Counted from the first letter of the stretch, positions 1-15,818 are shown. The stretch: DNA of 64,000 nt from Xanthomonas massiliensis (GCF_900018785.1 NZ_FCOY01000004.1:62001-126000); one strand, 5' to 3'. Numbers and translations are program-made. The notes: generated by a model from the letters alone, not told the origin.

Positions 1-422
1 TCCTTGCGGCGCCGCGTTTGACCGTAGAAAAGGGCACCGGCATCGACGGTGGCACCCAGCATTGCCTCCAGGCACAGGCCCTCGGCACACAGTTGCACTT
101 CGTCGGCACGATGTGCCTTGGGGCGGCCGCGCTTGTATTCGACGGGAAAGGCACGTTCGCCGGTATCCGTGCGGTGAAACTCCACCACGTCGGCCTTGCC
201 GGTGATGCCCAGTTCCAGGTTCAGCAACGGCATCGCGGTCACAGTTCGCACGCCCCGCCGGCGTTCGGCCTGCGGGACGTCGGCACGCTCGTGCAGCAGG
301 CGGCCTTCGGCCGTCTGCCGGTTCTCGGCCCACTGCTGCTCCAGATGAATCAATGCGCATTGGCGCGGGCAGTAGAGATAGTGCTGGAGGGCGGAGAGCG
401 GGATGAGGTCTTCGTCGTCCAC
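1..422 (-). CDS. cas4: Cas4 exonuclease, type I-C (3' end cut by window edge)
   Basis: RecB-like 4Fe-4S nuclease that helps trim prespacers for Cas1-Cas2 in CRISPR adaptation. Translating the minus strand from a GTG at 420-422 gives about 140 residues before the window edge. Visible family features are the early cysteine motif YLYCPRQCALIH (first iron-sulfur ligand), the metal-binding GKADVVEF (motif II) and PVEYKRG (motif III E-x-K), then DEVQLCAEG. The GTG is preceded by GGAGAG and there is no in-frame ATG back to the stop of cas7, so it is the likely start. It lies 20 nt downstream of cas7 in the same operon. The C-terminal cysteines that complete the cluster are outside the window. Confidence 0.93.
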   Translation of the reverse strand, partial: MDDEDLIPLSALQHYLYCPRQCALIHLEQQWAENRQTAEGRLLHERADVPQAERRRGVRTVTAMPLLNLELGITGKADVVEFHRTDTGERAFPVEYKRGRPKAHRADEVQLCAEGLCLEAMLGATVDAGALFYGQTRRRK

Positions 423-442
423 TGGGCCCGCTCTCCAGGTTC

Positions 443-1329
443 CTAGAACAGTTCGGTCAGGCTTACGCCGGCCGGCAACGTGTCACGATCAATCTCGATC
501 ACGTAATCGGCAAAGCTGCGCGCAGGAGTGTCCTGGCCGTCCTTGCGCACCACTTTCACCTTGTCGAACAGCACGTGGGCCGGGGCATTGCCCATTGGGT
601 GGTCGTGCTGGAAAACGATCAGCTTGCGCGCAGCCATCTCGCCACGGGCAGCGGAGCGGTCGTGCTCGAACAGGTTGGTCAGCGCGCGCCAAAGCAGTTG
701 CAGGTCGTCCTCCGAGAAGCCGGTGCGCTCGGCGAGCTTGGCGGAAATGAAGCCATGAACCTGGTACAGGCCATAGGGCAGGATATGCTTGCGGCCCATG
801 GTGCGGTTGTCGCCACTTTGTGCTTCGGCTTCCTTTTCCGTGGTGACAGCTACCCGGGTTATCGATACTTCCAAAGGCAGCACCGGCTCAACGGATGTGG
901 CGAAGGCAAGTTGTACCGGGCCCCGAACCTGGCCGGTGTTGACGCCGGTCGTCATCACTGCTCCGAAGGTGCGGACGTCAAAGAAATTCTGGCACATCCA
1001 CGCAGTCAGCTCACGAGCCTTTGCTTCTTCCTTGGGGAGCTTCTTGTAGCCGTCCTTGGCATCGGGCGGGATGCCGAGAGCTTCCCAGGATTTCTGATGT
1101 TGTTGATTTAGGATTGCTTTTTCTTGCATGTAAATCGCATAGCCAGCCTCTTTTTCCTTCTCCAGCGCCACGTAGTTGCGGATCTTGCGCTTGAGCGCCA
1201 CGTCGGTGACCAGGCCGCGGTTGGTTTCCGGGTCCAGGCGCGGCAGGTTGCCGGCGTCCGGGTCGCCATTGGGGTTGCCGTTGGTGACGTCGAACAGGTA
1301 GACGAACTCGTAACGGTGGCTGATGACAC

Positions 1330-1333
<4 letters not shown>
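443..1333 (-). CDS. cas7: Cas7/Csd2, type I-C Cascade backbone subunit
   Basis: RAMP-fold protein that polymerises along the crRNA to form the backbone of the type I-C effector complex. The 296-residue length and the N-terminus ([20 protein letters not shown]) are characteristic of the Csd2/Cas7c family, as is the motif [10 protein letters not shown] around residue 117. Its start overlaps the end of cas8c by 4 nt, which indicates translational coupling and equimolar supply within the operon cas3-cas5-cas8c-cas7-cas4. It is intact, with no internal stops. Type I-C has no separate Cas6 and uses Cas5c for crRNA processing, which fits the absence of a cas6 here. Confidence 0.96.
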
Positions 1334-3885
<2,552 letters not shown>

Positions 3886-6135
3886 TCATGCGACCAGCGA
3901 CTCCGCTGCAAGGAATTGCGGATCGTCCCAATGCAGCCCGAAGCGGGTGTCATAGAGCCGCGGATTGACCAGCCTCACGAACTGGTCGCCATACCGGTCC
4001 GGTGCCACCGGCTCGATGGCGTGGGCCTGCCACAGTGCGTCGTAGGCTTGCCGCGGCACCTGCACCAGATAGGGCTGCAACTTGCGGGCGGCAGCGGGCG
4101 CATAGGCGAGGTCATCCAGTGCCTTGTCCACCTCGGCAATGCGACCGCCATCGGGATCGAACGGCACGATCACAGGACGCATCGCGGTCTGGATGACCTT
4201 GAAGCGGGCTGCCAGTGTCTCCAGGGGCAAGCTGTCCTCACGCGCGCCCTTGAGCAGGTTGAGCAAGCCATGCTTGTCCAGCTTGTCGTCGCCCAACAGC
4301 CAATAGAGTTGCCGGAAATAGGCATCCACCGCTTCCGGCGCAAGCAGATCCTGGCGATGATGGCGCTCGACCTCGCGGAAGGCGGCAGCAAACTGGCGCA
4401 GTTCCGGCGGCGGCGCCCAGTCTGGATTGGCAGTCTCGAACACCAGCACTTCGCTGGTTTCGATCGGCTGGCGTCCCTCGCGGTTGCAGCGGCCGGCGGC
4501 CTGGGCGATGGAGTCCAGGCCCGCCTCGGCCCGCAGCACGGTGGGGAAGTCCACGTCCACGCCCGCCTCGATCAAACTCGTGCTCACGACCCGGCATGGC
4601 TCCCCGGCCTTGAGCCGCCGCCGCACTTCGTGCAGCACCTGGCTGCGGTGGTGCGCATACATCAGTGTGGTCAGGTGCAGTGTGCCCGGCGCATCGGCGA
4701 TGGATTCGAACAGGTGGCGGGCATGGCGACGATTGTTGACGATGCACAACACCTGCTGCCGTTGGCGCAGGTAATCGGCGAGTGCATCGTCGCCGAGCGG
4801 TCCTACATGGCGTACGCCGACGCGGCGCAGTTGCCGATACAGCGCTGGCGGGTCGGGGGCGAGTTCATGCACATGCTCCAGGCCGTCCTTGAAGCCTTGC
4901 GCACGGGTGAGCGTGGGTTGGGTGGCGGTACACAGCACCAGGCTCGTGCGGTAGTTCAGCGCCAACTCGTCGAGCAGCGCCACGCACGGGCGCAGCAGTT
5001 CCAGCGGCAGAGTCTGGGCCTCGTCCAGGATCACCACGCTGCCGGCGATGTTGTGCAGCTTCCGGCAGCGTGAGGAACGGTCGGCGAACAGGCTCTCGAA
5101 GAACTGCACGGCGGTGGTGACGACCACCGGCGCGTCCCAGTTCTCCATTGCCAACCGCCGCTTTTCGATGGCCTGCGGCGCGGAGCGGGGATCGTCGAAG
5201 AAGGCACTGTGATGCTCCAGCACCGCAGCCTCACCGAGATCGCCGAAGGCGCGCCGGAACACCTGCGCGTTCTGCTCGACGATGCTGGTGAACGGGATCA
5301 CGTAGATCACTCGGCGCAGGCCGTGGACGAGCGCGTGGTCCAGCGCGAAGGCGAGCGAGGCCAGGGTCTTGCCACCGCCTGTGGGCACGGTGAGCGAGAA
5401 CAGGCCCGGCCTCTCTGTCGCTTGGCCGCGGATGTGGGTGAGGATGTGCGTGCGCAGCGGGTTGATGCCGCCCTCGCGCGGCAAGCCGGCGAGGTACGCG
5501 TCCAGGCGTTGGCGCAGGGCTTGCAGCGAAGGACCGGCATTTTCCTTGCGCGCTGGCTCGCCCTCGATACCACGATAGAAGTTGTCGGTATCGACGAAAT
5601 CGGCATCGACTAGGCAGGAGAAGATCATCCTTGCCAGTAGCGCGAGCTGGAAAGCACCACGATCTTGCCTGGGCGTGAAGCCCTTGGGCAGGGCGAGATG
5701 TGCCGGCAACTCGATTTCCTGCCGCCAAGCGTCGAGCAACGGCGGCAGCGTGGCCCGGTAGTCGGCCGAGAGCCGCTCCTGCAGGGCGCTGCGCTGTTCT
5801 CCGCCATGGCCGTTGGCCAGTCCCGCGTGATGGCCGGCGATGGTATAGGCCAGCAGCATGGCCAGGATGCGTTCGCGCGCGCTGTAGCGTTCCAGCACCA
5901 CGATGGCACCCCAGGTGGCATGGTCTACCTTGTGAAGGTCGCCGCTCAGGCGGCCTTGGAATCGTTCGGTGTATTTGCCCAGGTCGTGCAACAGGCCGGC
6001 GACCCGGGCCATGTCCTGCCCGCCGAAGGCGGCGGCGTAGCGCGCGGCGGTGTCGCCGACCTGGCGCAGGTGGTCGGCCAGGTGCTGCCAGTCGGCCCTA
6101 TCCGGCCGTGATGAGGAATGTGCGTAGAACTCCAT
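3886..6135 (-). CDS. cas3: Cas3 helicase-nuclease, type I-C
   Basis: Effector of type I interference: once Cascade binds a target, Cas3 unwinds and shreds the DNA. The 749-residue protein has an N-terminal HD nuclease domain with [11 protein letters not shown] (His50-Asp51) and a superfamily 2 helicase with Walker A PTGGGKT near residue 250, the DEAQ box variant LDEAQTLP, and later motifs including AGRCNREGR (motif VI). Domain order HD then helicase is the single-chain form. It is the first gene of the operon, and the sequence shows no degenerate catalytic motif, so the interference machinery looks functional. Confidence 0.96.
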   Translation of the reverse strand: MEFYAHSSSRPDRADWQHLADHLRQVGDTAARYAAAFGGQDMARVAGLLHDLGKYTERFQGRLSGDLHKVDHATWGAIVVLERYSARERILAMLLAYTIAGHHAGLANGHGGEQRSALQERLSADYRATLPPLLDAWRQEIELPAHLALPKGFTPRQDRGAFQLALLARMIFSCLVDADFVDTDNFYRGIEGEPARKENAGPSLQALRQRLDAYLAGLPREGGINPLRTHILTHIRGQATERPGLFSLTVPTGGGKTLASLAFALDHALVHGLRRVIYVIPFTSIVEQNAQVFRRAFGDLGEAAVLEHHSAFFDDPRSAPQAIEKRRLAMENWDAPVVVTTAVQFFESLFADRSSRCRKLHNIAGSVVILDEAQTLPLELLRPCVALLDELALNYRTSLVLCTATQPTLTRAQGFKDGLEHVHELAPDPPALYRQLRRVGVRHVGPLGDDALADYLRQRQQVLCIVNNRRHARHLFESIADAPGTLHLTTLMYAHHRSQVLHEVRRRLKAGEPCRVVSTSLIEAGVDVDFPTVLRAEAGLDSIAQAAGRCNREGRQPIETSEVLVFETANPDWAPPPELRQFAAAFREVERHHRQDLLAPEAVDAYFRQLYWLLGDDKLDKHGLLNLLKGAREDSLPLETLAARFKVIQTAMRPVIVPFDPDGGRIAEVDKALDDLAYAPAAARKLQPYLVQVPRQAYDALWQAHAIEPVAPDRYGDQFVRLVNPRLYDTRFGLHWDDPQFLAAESLVA

Positions 6136-8685
<2,550 letters not shown>

Positions 8686-8689
8686 GCCG

Positions 8690-9535
8690 GCACCTGTGCG
8701 GGGTGCGGCGCGTGCAACGCGCGCCGTACCCAGTTGCACGCGTCGTGCGCGGACACCGGATCGTGCACGGGGCTCAGCGGAACGGCGACGGCCCCATCAT
8801 CATGCGGACCGGCCTGGCGTAGTGTGCGTCGGCGCAGGTGGATGTGGCTCCCGGCCCGGTGTCCTTCGGAGCCTTGCGGGCGTGGCGTCGGCACCGATGC
8901 GAGGCGCGTGCAACGCGACCGTCATCATGCGGACCAGCCGGGCGTAGCGTGCGTCGGCGTCGGGCGATATGGAACCTGGGCCGGCGTCCTCCGGAGCGTT
9001 GCAGCCATGGTGTCGGCACCAGTGCGAGGTGTGTGCAACGCGCGTCGCACCGTGCCGCGCGCGGATCGTGTGCGGGATTCAGTGGAACGGCGACAGCGCC
9101 GTCATCATGCGGACCGGCCGAGCGTAGCGTCGGCGCAGGTGGCTGTGGCTCCCGACCCGGTGTCCTTCGAAGCCTTGCGGGCGTGGCGTCGGCACCAGTG
9201 CGAGGTGCGTGTAACGTGCGCCGTCCCTGGCGCGTGGATCGTGCGCGGGGCTCAGCGGAACGGCGACAGCGCCGTCGTCATGCGGACCGGCCGAGCGTAG
9301 CTGGCGTCGGTGCAGGTGGATGTGGCTCCGGGCCGGTGTCTTTCGGAGTCTTGCGGCCGTGGCATCGGCACCGGTGCGAGACGTGTGCAACGTGTGCCGC
9401 CCCTGCCGCGCGGATCTTGCGCGGGATTCAGCGAAACGGCGACAGCGCCGTCATCATGCGGACCAGCCGGGCGTAGCGTGCGTCGGCGCAGGTGGCCGTG
9501 GTTCCCGGTGCGGCATTCTCCGGAGTCGTGCGGCC
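8690..9535. repeat. Tandem array of ~175-bp imperfect repeats
   Basis: About four and a half diverged direct repeats fill the space between icd and the LysR gene. The anchor GCGTAG, always preceded by a conserved AACGGCGACAGCGCC...ATGCGGACC block, occurs at 8817, 8942, 9122, 9295 and 9471. Spacings are 125, 180, 173 and 176 bp, the first unit having an internal deletion. On the minus strand each unit ends in a reading frame finishing in the likeness of VRMMTALSPFR-stop, which matches the C-terminus of the small gene at 9428-9691. The array therefore looks like serial duplication of that gene's 3' end. Confidence 0.8.
8702..8730 (+). terminator. Possible icd terminator hairpin
   Basis: GGTGCGGCGCG at 8702-8712 pairs with CGCGCCGTACC at 8720-8730 (one G-T wobble) across a 7-nt loop, starting 16 nt after the icd stop. 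There is no T-run, so Rho-independent function is uncertain. The sequence also belongs to the leading edge of the repeat array. Confidence 0.35.
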
Positions 9536-9691
9536 GCGGACCGGCGCGTCGCAGTCGTCCTCGGCCTCGGCGCCGGACTGGCCGGAGCCGTGCGCGCCGT
9601 CGCTTTCGGGCGGATCTTCGGCCAGGGCGCGTGCCAGGTCGGCGTTGGTCACGTGGCCGTGGTGGAACAGCAGGTCGCGATGGAGCTTCAT
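9428..9691 (-). CDS. Small hypothetical protein feeding the repeat array
   Basis: An 87-residue reading frame divergent from the LysR gene, starting MKLHRDLLFHHGHVTNADLA with a GGGAG ribosome-binding site 8 nt upstream and ending MMTALSPFR. I do not recognise a family. The N-terminus is predicted helical, the middle is acidic and low in complexity (GAEAEDDCDAP), and the last 30 or so residues are encoded by sequence that is repeated downstream. Only this copy has the N-terminal part, so the others are likely non-coding remnants. Its position opposite a LysR gene is the classical arrangement for a regulated target, but that is inference. It may also not be expressed. Confidence 0.5.
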   Translation of the reverse strand: MKLHRDLLFHHGHVTNADLARALAEDPPESDGAHGSGQSGAEAEDDCDAPVRGRTTPENAAPGTTATCADARYARLVRMMTALSPFR

Positions 9692-9785
9692 GGCGGGGCT
9701 CCCGATTGAGTACGTTTCAAGGTAGGCTCGCGTGCACGGCTGGAAAAGCGAGCATTCCGCAAGCCAGGCTTGAACTGGATTCAAC

Positions 9786-10715
9786 ATGTCACGCGCACCG
9801 CTGCACGCCCTGCAGGGTTTCGTCACTGCCGCCCGGCTGGGCAACCTGTCGCGCGCGGCCGATGCGCTGCACCTGACCGTCAGCGCGCTCAGCCACCAGA
9901 TGCGGGCCCTGGAGGACCGTCTGGGCTATCGCCTGCTGGCACGCCACGCACGCGGCGTGGTGCTCACCGCGGAGGGGCGGCAGCTTCTCGATCGCATCGG
10001 CCCGCACCTGGACGCCATCGCCCAGGCCCTGCAGCCTTTCGCCGCGCGGCGCGAGGACGTACTGACCATCAGCATCACCCCGTCGATGGCCTCGGCCTGG
10101 CTGGTGCCGCGCCTGCCCGACTTCCTCGCCCGCCATCCCAAGATCGAGCTCAACATGCTCTCCAGCGAACGCCTGGTGGATTTCGAGCGCCAGGTCCACG
10201 TCGACGCCGCGCTGCGCGTGGGCAACGGCCACTGGCCGGGCCTCACCGCCGAGCCGCTGCTGGACGAATGGCTGGTACCGATGGCCAGTCCGGCGCTGGT
10301 CGAGCGCATGCGCAGCCAGGGCCTGGCCGGATTGGCGCAGTGGCCGCTGCTGGGCGACCCGGACGGCGAGTGGGACCGCTGGTTCGCGCTGGCCGGCGAG
10401 GCGCCGCCATCGCGCTACGTTGCCGTGTTCGACGATTCCGAATCGCACCATCGCGCCGCGCTAGACGGCGTCGGCGTGGCGCTGGGACGGGTCACCCGGG
10501 CGCGCCTGCTGCTCGATTCCGGCCAGCTGGTGGCGCTGTCCCGGCAGCGCCTGAAGACGCCCTGGTCGCACTACCTGGTCTACCCGCCGCGCTCGGCCGG
10601 CCATCGCGGCTTCCTCGCGTTCCGCCAGTGGCTGGGCGAGCAGGCCGCGCTGGACCGGGCAGCCGAGATGGCGGCCGTGCCCGCCCGTCGTCGTCCTCGC
10701 CGGGCAGGCGGTTAG
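9786..10715 (+). CDS. LysR-family transcriptional regulator (GcvA-like)
   Basis: A 309-residue regulator with an N-terminal winged helix-turn-helix (LHALQGFVTAARLGNLSRAA, then LHLTVSALSHQMRALED as recognition helix) and a C-terminal periplasmic-binding-like effector domain from about residue 90 (DVLTISITPSMASAWLVPRL), as in GcvA/AmpR-type LysR proteins. The ATG at 9786 is 94 bp from the divergent small gene. It ends only 9 nt before aceK, so the two may be cotranscribed, and it may control aceK or the divergent small gene. The effector is unknown. The end (PARRRPRRAGG) is very basic. Confidence 0.9.
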   Translation: MSRAPLHALQGFVTAARLGNLSRAADALHLTVSALSHQMRALEDRLGYRLLARHARGVVLTAEGRQLLDRIGPHLDAIAQALQPFAARREDVLTISITPSMASAWLVPRLPDFLARHPKIELNMLSSERLVDFERQVHVDAALRVGNGHWPGLTAEPLLDEWLVPMASPALVERMRSQGLAGLAQWPLLGDPDGEWDRWFALAGEAPPSRYVAVFDDSESHHRAALDGVGVALGRVTRARLLLDSGQLVALSRQRLKTPWSHYLVYPPRSAGHRGFLAFRQWLGEQAALDRAAEMAAVPARRRPRRAGG

Positions 10716-10724
10716 GATGCGGCC

Positions 10725-12437
10725 ATGAGCGAACCCGCCGAAGCCATCGCCCAGCTGATCCGCGACGCCTTCGAGGATTACCACGCCCGCTTCGCCGCCA
10801 TCACCCGGCGCGCGCGGCTGCGTTTCGAGGCGCGCGACTGGGCCGGCGCGCGCGAGGACGCGGTGGAGCGCATCGCCCTGTACGACCAATGCGTGACCGA
10901 ATGCATGCTGCGCCTGCGCACGGTGCTGCTCGATCGCGCCCATGACCGCTGGCTGTGGCAGCAGGTGCGCCAGCGCTTCGAGGCGATGCTGGCCGGCCTG
11001 ATCGACCAGGAGCTGTACAAGACCTTCTACAACACGCTGACCCGGCGCTTCTTCGGCACCCGCGGCGTGGATGCGGCGATCGAGTTCGTCGCCCTGGACA
11101 TCGTGCCGACCGATGCCATCACCCACCCGGTCGCCCGGCACAGCTACGCGGTCTCGCCGGAGCGGCCGATCGATGCCTTCGTGCGCCTGCTCGGCGACTA
11201 CCGCTTCGACGTGCCCTATGCCCATGTCACCCGCTGCGCGGCGGCCATCGCGGTGCGCCTGCAGGACGACCTGGCGCACTGGGGCCATGCGCCGGTGCGC
11301 GGCATCGAACTGCTGGAGACGGTGTTCTACCGCGAGCGCCGCGCCTACCTGGTGGGGCGCGTGTTCGGCGAGCTGCGCTACTCGCCCTGCGTGATCGCCC
11401 TGGTCAACGACGAGCGCGGGCTGCGCGCAGAGGCGGTGCTCACCCGGCGCGCCGACGTGGCCCAGCTGTTCGGCATCTCGCGCAGCTACTTCCACGCCGA
11501 CCTGGCCACCGTCGGCGATGCCGTGGTGTTCCTGCGCACGTTGCTGCCGCACAAGCCGATCGACGAGCTGTATACCGTGCTCGGCCGCGCGAAGCAGGGC
11601 AAGACCGAGCGCTTCCGTACCTTCTTCCGCCATTTCGACCAGCACCCGGACGAGCGCCTGGTGCGGGCCGAGGGCACGCCGGGCATGGTCATGGCGGTGT
11701 TCACCCTGCCCAGCTACCCGCTGGTGTTCAAGATGATCCGCGACCGCTTCGCCTATCCCAAGACGATGAGCCGGCAGGACGTGGAGGCGCGCTACGCCAT
11801 GGTGTTCAACCTGGACCGCGTCGGCCGCCTGCTCGATGCGCAGCCGTACCGGGCCCTGCGCTTCCCGCGCGCGCGCTTTTCCGCCGAGCTGCTGGCCGAG
11901 CTGCTGTCCACCTGCGCGCACAGCGTGCGCCAGGAAGGCGATGACCTGGTGCTCTCGCTGTGCTACGTGCAACGGCGCCTGCGCCCGCTCAACCTGTACC
12001 TGCGCGAGCAGACCCCGGAGGCGGCGCGCGCGGCGGCGCTCGACTATGCCCAGGCGATCGCCGACATGGCGCGCAACGACATCTTCCCCGGCGACATGCT
12101 GCTCAAGAACTTCGGCATGTCGCGCCACGGCAAGGCCGTGTTCTACGACTACGACGAACTGTGCCGGGTGGTGGACTGCAATTTCCGCGACTGGCCCAGG
12201 GCGCAGAGCTACGAGGAGCAGATCGCCGACGAGCCCTGGTTCCATGTCGGCCCGCGCGACGTGTTCCCCGAGCGCTTCCCGCTGTTCATGGGCCTGCCGC
12301 GGCCACTGCTGGAGGCGGTGCGCACCGCCCACGGCCAGCTATTCGACCCGCAATGGTGGCGCACCCTGCAGGCGCGGCTGGCGCTGGGCGACGTGCCGGA
12401 CACGCCGCCGTACCCGCCGGCCCTGCGGCTGGCCTGA
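10725..12437 (+). CDS. aceK: Isocitrate dehydrogenase kinase/phosphatase
   Basis: Bifunctional enzyme that phosphorylates and dephosphorylates isocitrate dehydrogenase to divert carbon into the glyoxylate bypass. The 570-residue length is normal for AceK. Family stretches include [37 protein letters not shown] (ATP-binding region with the conserved lysine) and the catalytic-loop segment [20 protein letters not shown]. No aceA or aceB gene is adjacent, unlike the enterobacterial aceBAK operon. It follows the LysR gene after 9 nt. An AceK partnered with a monomeric IDH is worth noting because the known phosphorylation site is in the dimeric form. Confidence 0.96.
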   Translation: MSEPAEAIAQLIRDAFEDYHARFAAITRRARLRFEARDWAGAREDAVERIALYDQCVTECMLRLRTVLLDRAHDRWLWQQVRQRFEAMLAGLIDQELYKTFYNTLTRRFFGTRGVDAAIEFVALDIVPTDAITHPVARHSYAVSPERPIDAFVRLLGDYRFDVPYAHVTRCAAAIAVRLQDDLAHWGHAPVRGIELLETVFYRERRAYLVGRVFGELRYSPCVIALVNDERGLRAEAVLTRRADVAQLFGISRSYFHADLATVGDAVVFLRTLLPHKPIDELYTVLGRAKQGKTERFRTFFRHFDQHPDERLVRAEGTPGMVMAVFTLPSYPLVFKMIRDRFAYPKTMSRQDVEARYAMVFNLDRVGRLLDAQPYRALRFPRARFSAELLAELLSTCAHSVRQEGDDLVLSLCYVQRRLRPLNLYLREQTPEAARAAALDYAQAIADMARNDIFPGDMLLKNFGMSRHGKAVFYDYDELCRVVDCNFRDWPRAQSYEEQIADEPWFHVGPRDVFPERFPLFMGLPRPLLEAVRTAHGQLFDPQWWRTLQARLALGDVPDTPPYPPALRLA

Positions 12438-12518
12438 GCGCCCGGCTTCCCGCTTCCGCGCCGGCCGGAGTGTGGTTCAATCCGCCTGTCAGCCACCACC
12501 GTTGGGAGAAGGAGACTC

Positions 12519-13430
12519 ATGACGTACGGGCATACATCGTTCCACCCCTTTCGGCAGCTGCCGGGGCGCATCGCCTGGCTGGTGCTGGCGCTGCTGGTCG
12601 CGGCGCCGCTGGCGCAGGCCGCCAGCCGCGCCGAGATCCGCAAGCAGATCGAGAGCAGCATGCTGGTACGCGGCCAGCTGGATATCGACCGCAGCGGCAA
12701 TGTCACGGCCGTCTCGATCGATCCGGCGAACAAGCTGCCGGGCGGGATCGCCACGTTCGTGCACGATGCCATCATGGCCTGGAAGTTCGAGCCGGTCATG
12801 CGCAACGGCCAGCCGGTGCCGGCGCGGGCACCGGTGACGGTGCGCCTCGTGGCCAAGAAGCAGGACCAGGACAATTACGAGGTCGCCATCCGCAACGCGG
12901 ACTTCTCTGGCGACGGGCATGACAAGAGCGGCCGCTCGGTCAGTTCGCGCAAGATGACGCCGCCGCGTTATCCCGAGGCGGCGTACAAGTCCGGCATCGC
13001 CGGCGACGTCTATCTGCTGCTGAAGATCGGTCGCCAGGGGCAGGTGGAGGACGTCGTTGCCGAGCAGGTCAACCTGCGCGTGCTCGGCAACGAAGCGGAG
13101 ATGCGCCGTGCCCGCCAGCTGCTGGCCAACGCGTCGCTCGACGCGGCGCGCGGCTGGCAGTTCGTCCCGCCCACCCAGGGCGCAGGCGTGGACGCGCCGT
13201 TCTGGAGCGTGCGGGTGCCGGTCAGCTTCCGCCTGAACTCCGATTCCAGGACCGGCAACGAGTCCGGCGTCTGGGAAGCCTACATCCCGGGGCCGCGTAC
13301 GCCCGCGCCCTGGCGCGGCAAGGGAAAAGAGGCGGATTTCTCGCCTGATGCGCTGGGCGGGGAAGGCGGCATCTACATGGCCGACCGTAGCGACCTGCCG
13401 CAACTGCGCACGCCGCTGCAGGGCGGTTGA
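12519..13430 (+). CDS. Periplasmic protein with two TonB-C-like domains
   Basis: A 303-residue exported protein. A signal peptide covers about residues 15-36 (hydrophobic IAWLVLALLVAAPLAQA). The first TonB-C-like unit follows (about 37-110), with GQLDIDRSGNVTAVSID, and the second spans about 150-250, opening with the classic PPRYPEAAYKSGIAGDVYL pattern of energy-transducer TonB C-termini. The proline-rich linker and the uncleaved anchor of true TonB are missing. It is therefore better read as a TonB-like periplasmic protein of unknown partner, not the ExbBD-coupled transducer. It is preceded by GGAGAAGGAG at 12505-12514 and stands alone after aceK. Confidence 0.8.
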   Translation: MTYGHTSFHPFRQLPGRIAWLVLALLVAAPLAQAASRAEIRKQIESSMLVRGQLDIDRSGNVTAVSIDPANKLPGGIATFVHDAIMAWKFEPVMRNGQPVPARAPVTVRLVAKKQDQDNYEVAIRNADFSGDGHDKSGRSVSSRKMTPPRYPEAAYKSGIAGDVYLLLKIGRQGQVEDVVAEQVNLRVLGNEAEMRRARQLLANASLDAARGWQFVPPTQGAGVDAPFWSVRVPVSFRLNSDSRTGNESGVWEAYIPGPRTPAPWRGKGKEADFSPDALGGEGGIYMADRSDLPQLRTPLQGG

Positions 13431-13473
13431 ACGCACCCGCCACCGCCTTCGTCGCAGGGCCGGTCGCAAAAGA

Positions 13474-13499
13474 AAACGCCCCGCAACCGCGGGGCGTTT
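13474..13499. terminator. Bidirectional terminator between the TonB-like gene and rho
   Basis: AAACGCCCCGC and GCGGGGCGTTT form an 11-bp perfect stem with a 4-nt loop. An A-rich run precedes it and GTTTC follows, so it can end transcription from both the rightward TonB-like gene and the leftward rho gene. Confidence 0.85.
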
Positions 13500-13551
13500 C
13501 CGTATCGACGATACCGCGCCGGATCAGCGCTTCATCGGGCCGGGCAGCCGT

Positions 13552-15294
13552 TCACCGCTTCATCGAAGAGAAGAACTCGTCGTTGGACTTGGTGTTCTTC
13601 ATCTTGTCGAGCATGAACTCCATCGCCGAGATCTCGTCCATCGGGTGCAGCAGCTTGCGCAGGATCCAGATCTTCTGCAGCAGCTCCGGCTCGATCAGCA
13701 GGTCCTCGCGGCGGGTGCCGGAGCGGTTGATGTCGATGGCCGGGTAGACGCGCTTCTCGGCGATGCGGCGGTTCAGGTGCACTTCGCTGTTGCCGGTGCC
13801 CTTGAACTCCTCGTAGATCACCTCGTCCATCTTGCTGCCGGTGTCGATCAGCGCGGTGGCGATGATGGTCAGCGAGCCGCCTTCCTCGACGTTGCGCGCC
13901 GCGCCGAAGAAGCGCTTCGGGCGGTGCAGCGCGTTGGCGTCCACGCCGCCGGTCAGCACCTTGCCGGAGCTGGGCACGACGTTGTTGTAGGCGCGCGCCA
14001 GGCGGGTGATCGAGTCGAGCAGGATCACCACGTCCTTCTTGTGCTCGACCAGGCGCTTGGCGCGCTCGATCACCATCTCGGCGACCTGCACGTGGCGTGC
14101 GGCCGGCTCGTCGAAGGTGGAGCTGATGACCTCGCCGCGCACGGTGCGCTGCATCTCGGTCACTTCCTCCGGACGCTCGTCGATGAGCAGCACGATCAGG
14201 TGCACTTCCGGGTGGTTGGTGGTGATGGCGGTGGCGACCTGCTGCATCATCATCGTCTTGCCCGCCTTGGGCGGGGAGACGATCAGCGCGCGCTGGCCCT
14301 TGCCCTGCGGCGCCATCAGGTCGAGGATGCGGCCGGTGATGTCCTCGGTGGAGCCGTCGCCGCGCTCCAGGCGGAAGCGCCGGCGCGGGAACAGGGGGGT
14401 CAGGTTCTCGAACAGGACCTTGTTCTTGGAGGCCTCGATCGGCTCGCCGTTGATGGTGTCCACCACCGACAGGGCGAAGTAGCGCTCGCCGTCCTTGGGG
14501 AAGCGGATGCGGCCGGACAGGTAGTCGCCGGTGCGCAGGTTGAAGCGGCGGATCTGGCTGGGCGAGATGTAGGTGTCGTCCGGGCCGGCCAGGTAGCTGG
14601 CCTCGGCCGCGCGCAGGAAGCCGAAGCCGTCGGGCAGGATCTCCAGCACGCCGTCGGCCTGCACGCCGTCGCCGTGGCGGGTCAGCACCTTGAGCAGGGC
14701 GAAGATCACGTCCTGCTTGCGCGCACGCGCCACGCCCTCGTGGATGCTGAGCTGGTCGGCGATCTCCAGCAGCTTCTGCGCCGGCATGCGCTTGAGGTCG
14801 CTCAGCGTGTACTGCGGGAACCCTTCCGGGACGTTGGGTTGCGCCCGCGGCGCGTAGTTCTCGTTGCTCTCGCCGCCCTGGTTGCCCTGGCCGCCTTCCT
14901 CGTTGCGGAAGCGGTCGCGGTTGCGGCGGTTGCGGAAGCGTTCGCGGCGGTTACCGTTGCCGAACTGCTGCTGGTTGTTGTTGCCGTTGCGTGGCTGGCC
15001 CTGCGCATCCTGGCCGCCTTCCTGCTGGCCACCGTCCTGGGCGGGGCCTTCCGCACGCGGTTCGCGCGGCGCGGGACCGGCATCGCCGGCGGATGCGCTG
15101 GCAGCGGCGGGAGGGGCCGCGGGCGGGGCTGCCGGTGCGGGCTGCGCCGGTGCGGCGGGCGCCTCGGCACTGGGCAGGGGCAGGTTGGCCTGGTCGCCTT
15201 CGCTGGCGGTGGCCTTGGTTGCGCGGGGCTTGCGCACGCGCTTCTCGACAGGAGCGTCGGCGCTCCCGATTTCGGTCGGAGTGTTCTCGGACAA
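13552..15294 (-). CDS. rho: Transcription termination factor Rho, long N-terminal extension
   Basis: Hexameric RNA-dependent ATPase that ends transcription. The C-terminal 415 or so residues correspond to a normal Rho: [19 protein letters not shown] (N-terminal domain), the OB-fold region around [19 protein letters not shown], Walker [12 protein letters not shown] and the Walker B region [13 protein letters not shown]. In front lie about 160 extra residues, first Ala/Pro-rich and then Arg/Asn/Gly-rich ([19 protein letters not shown]), much longer than the E. coli protein but typical of this family of bacteria. It follows trxA in the same direction with rhlB divergent, a conserved arrangement. 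Confidence 0.97.
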   Translation of the reverse strand: MSENTPTEIGSADAPVEKRVRKPRATKATASEGDQANLPLPSAEAPAAPAQPAPAAPPAAPPAAASASAGDAGPAPREPRAEGPAQDGGQQEGGQDAQGQPRNGNNNQQQFGNGNRRERFRNRRNRDRFRNEEGGQGNQGGESNENYAPRAQPNVPEGFPQYTLSDLKRMPAQKLLEIADQLSIHEGVARARKQDVIFALLKVLTRHGDGVQADGVLEILPDGFGFLRAAEASYLAGPDDTYISPSQIRRFNLRTGDYLSGRIRFPKDGERYFALSVVDTINGEPIEASKNKVLFENLTPLFPRRRFRLERGDGSTEDITGRILDLMAPQGKGQRALIVSPPKAGKTMMMQQVATAITTNHPEVHLIVLLIDERPEEVTEMQRTVRGEVISSTFDEPAARHVQVAEMVIERAKRLVEHKKDVVILLDSITRLARAYNNVVPSSGKVLTGGVDANALHRPKRFFGAARNVEEGGSLTIIATALIDTGSKMDEVIYEEFKGTGNSEVHLNRRIAEKRVYPAIDINRSGTRREDLLIEPELLQKIWILRKLLHPMDEISAMEFMLDKMKNTKSNDEFFSSMKR

Positions 15295-15479
15295 GGGTTG
15301 TTCCTCGCTTGACGTGCTGCGAGCGCCCGGCGGCGGTGCCGGCGGGGACTGGGGATTCCGGGGAGAGGGTCCAGACGGGGGTGCGGCATGCCAGATGCCC
15401 GGACGTTAACACCGCAGCGTGAAGACGCGCAAGACGGTGGAGATGGAACGGTTCAGCGGCGCGCGGGGCGCCGCCGGGG

Positions 15480-15818
15480 TCAGGCGGCGTTGTCCAGGGT
15501 CTTGTCGATCAGCTGGGCCAGCTGGCCCTTGCCGACCGCGCCGATCTGGGTGGCCTGCACCTGGCCGCCGCGGAACAGCAGCAGCATCGGGATCGAGCGC
15601 ACCTGGTACTTCACCGCCAGGGCGCGGTTCTCGTCGACGTTGACCTTGGCGATCTTGAGCTTGCCGTCGTAGGCGGTGGCCAGCTCGTCCAGCACCGGCG
15701 CGATCATGCGGCAGGGGCCGCACCATTCGGCCCAGAAATCCACGAGCACCGGCTCGTCGGACTGCAACACCTGGGTGTCGAAGTCGGTGTCACCGACATG
15801 GATGACCTTGTCGCTCAC
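15480..15818 (-). CDS. trxA: Thioredoxin 1
   Basis: General cytoplasmic protein-disulfide reductase, 112 residues with the active site WAEWCGPCRM and the cis-proline loop IPMLLLFRGG. Start choice: an ATG at 15822-15824 has GGGAG immediately against it, with no room for a ribosome, whereas the GTG at 15816-15818 has GGAG six nt upstream and gives the usual thioredoxin start MSDKVIHVGD. The GTG is therefore preferred. A much longer in-frame extension upstream has no thioredoxin-like content. The gene precedes rho by 185 bp and faces away from rhlB. Confidence 0.95.
   Translation of the reverse strand: MSDKVIHVGDTDFDTQVLQSDEPVLVDFWAEWCGPCRMIAPVLDELATAYDGKLKIAKVNVDENRALAVKYQVRSIPMLLLFRGGQVQATQIGAVGKGQLAQLIDKTLDNAA

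Noticed and set aside
10461-12332. 623-codon minus-strand frame opposite aceK
   Set aside because: Low-complexity shadow of a well-supported gene.
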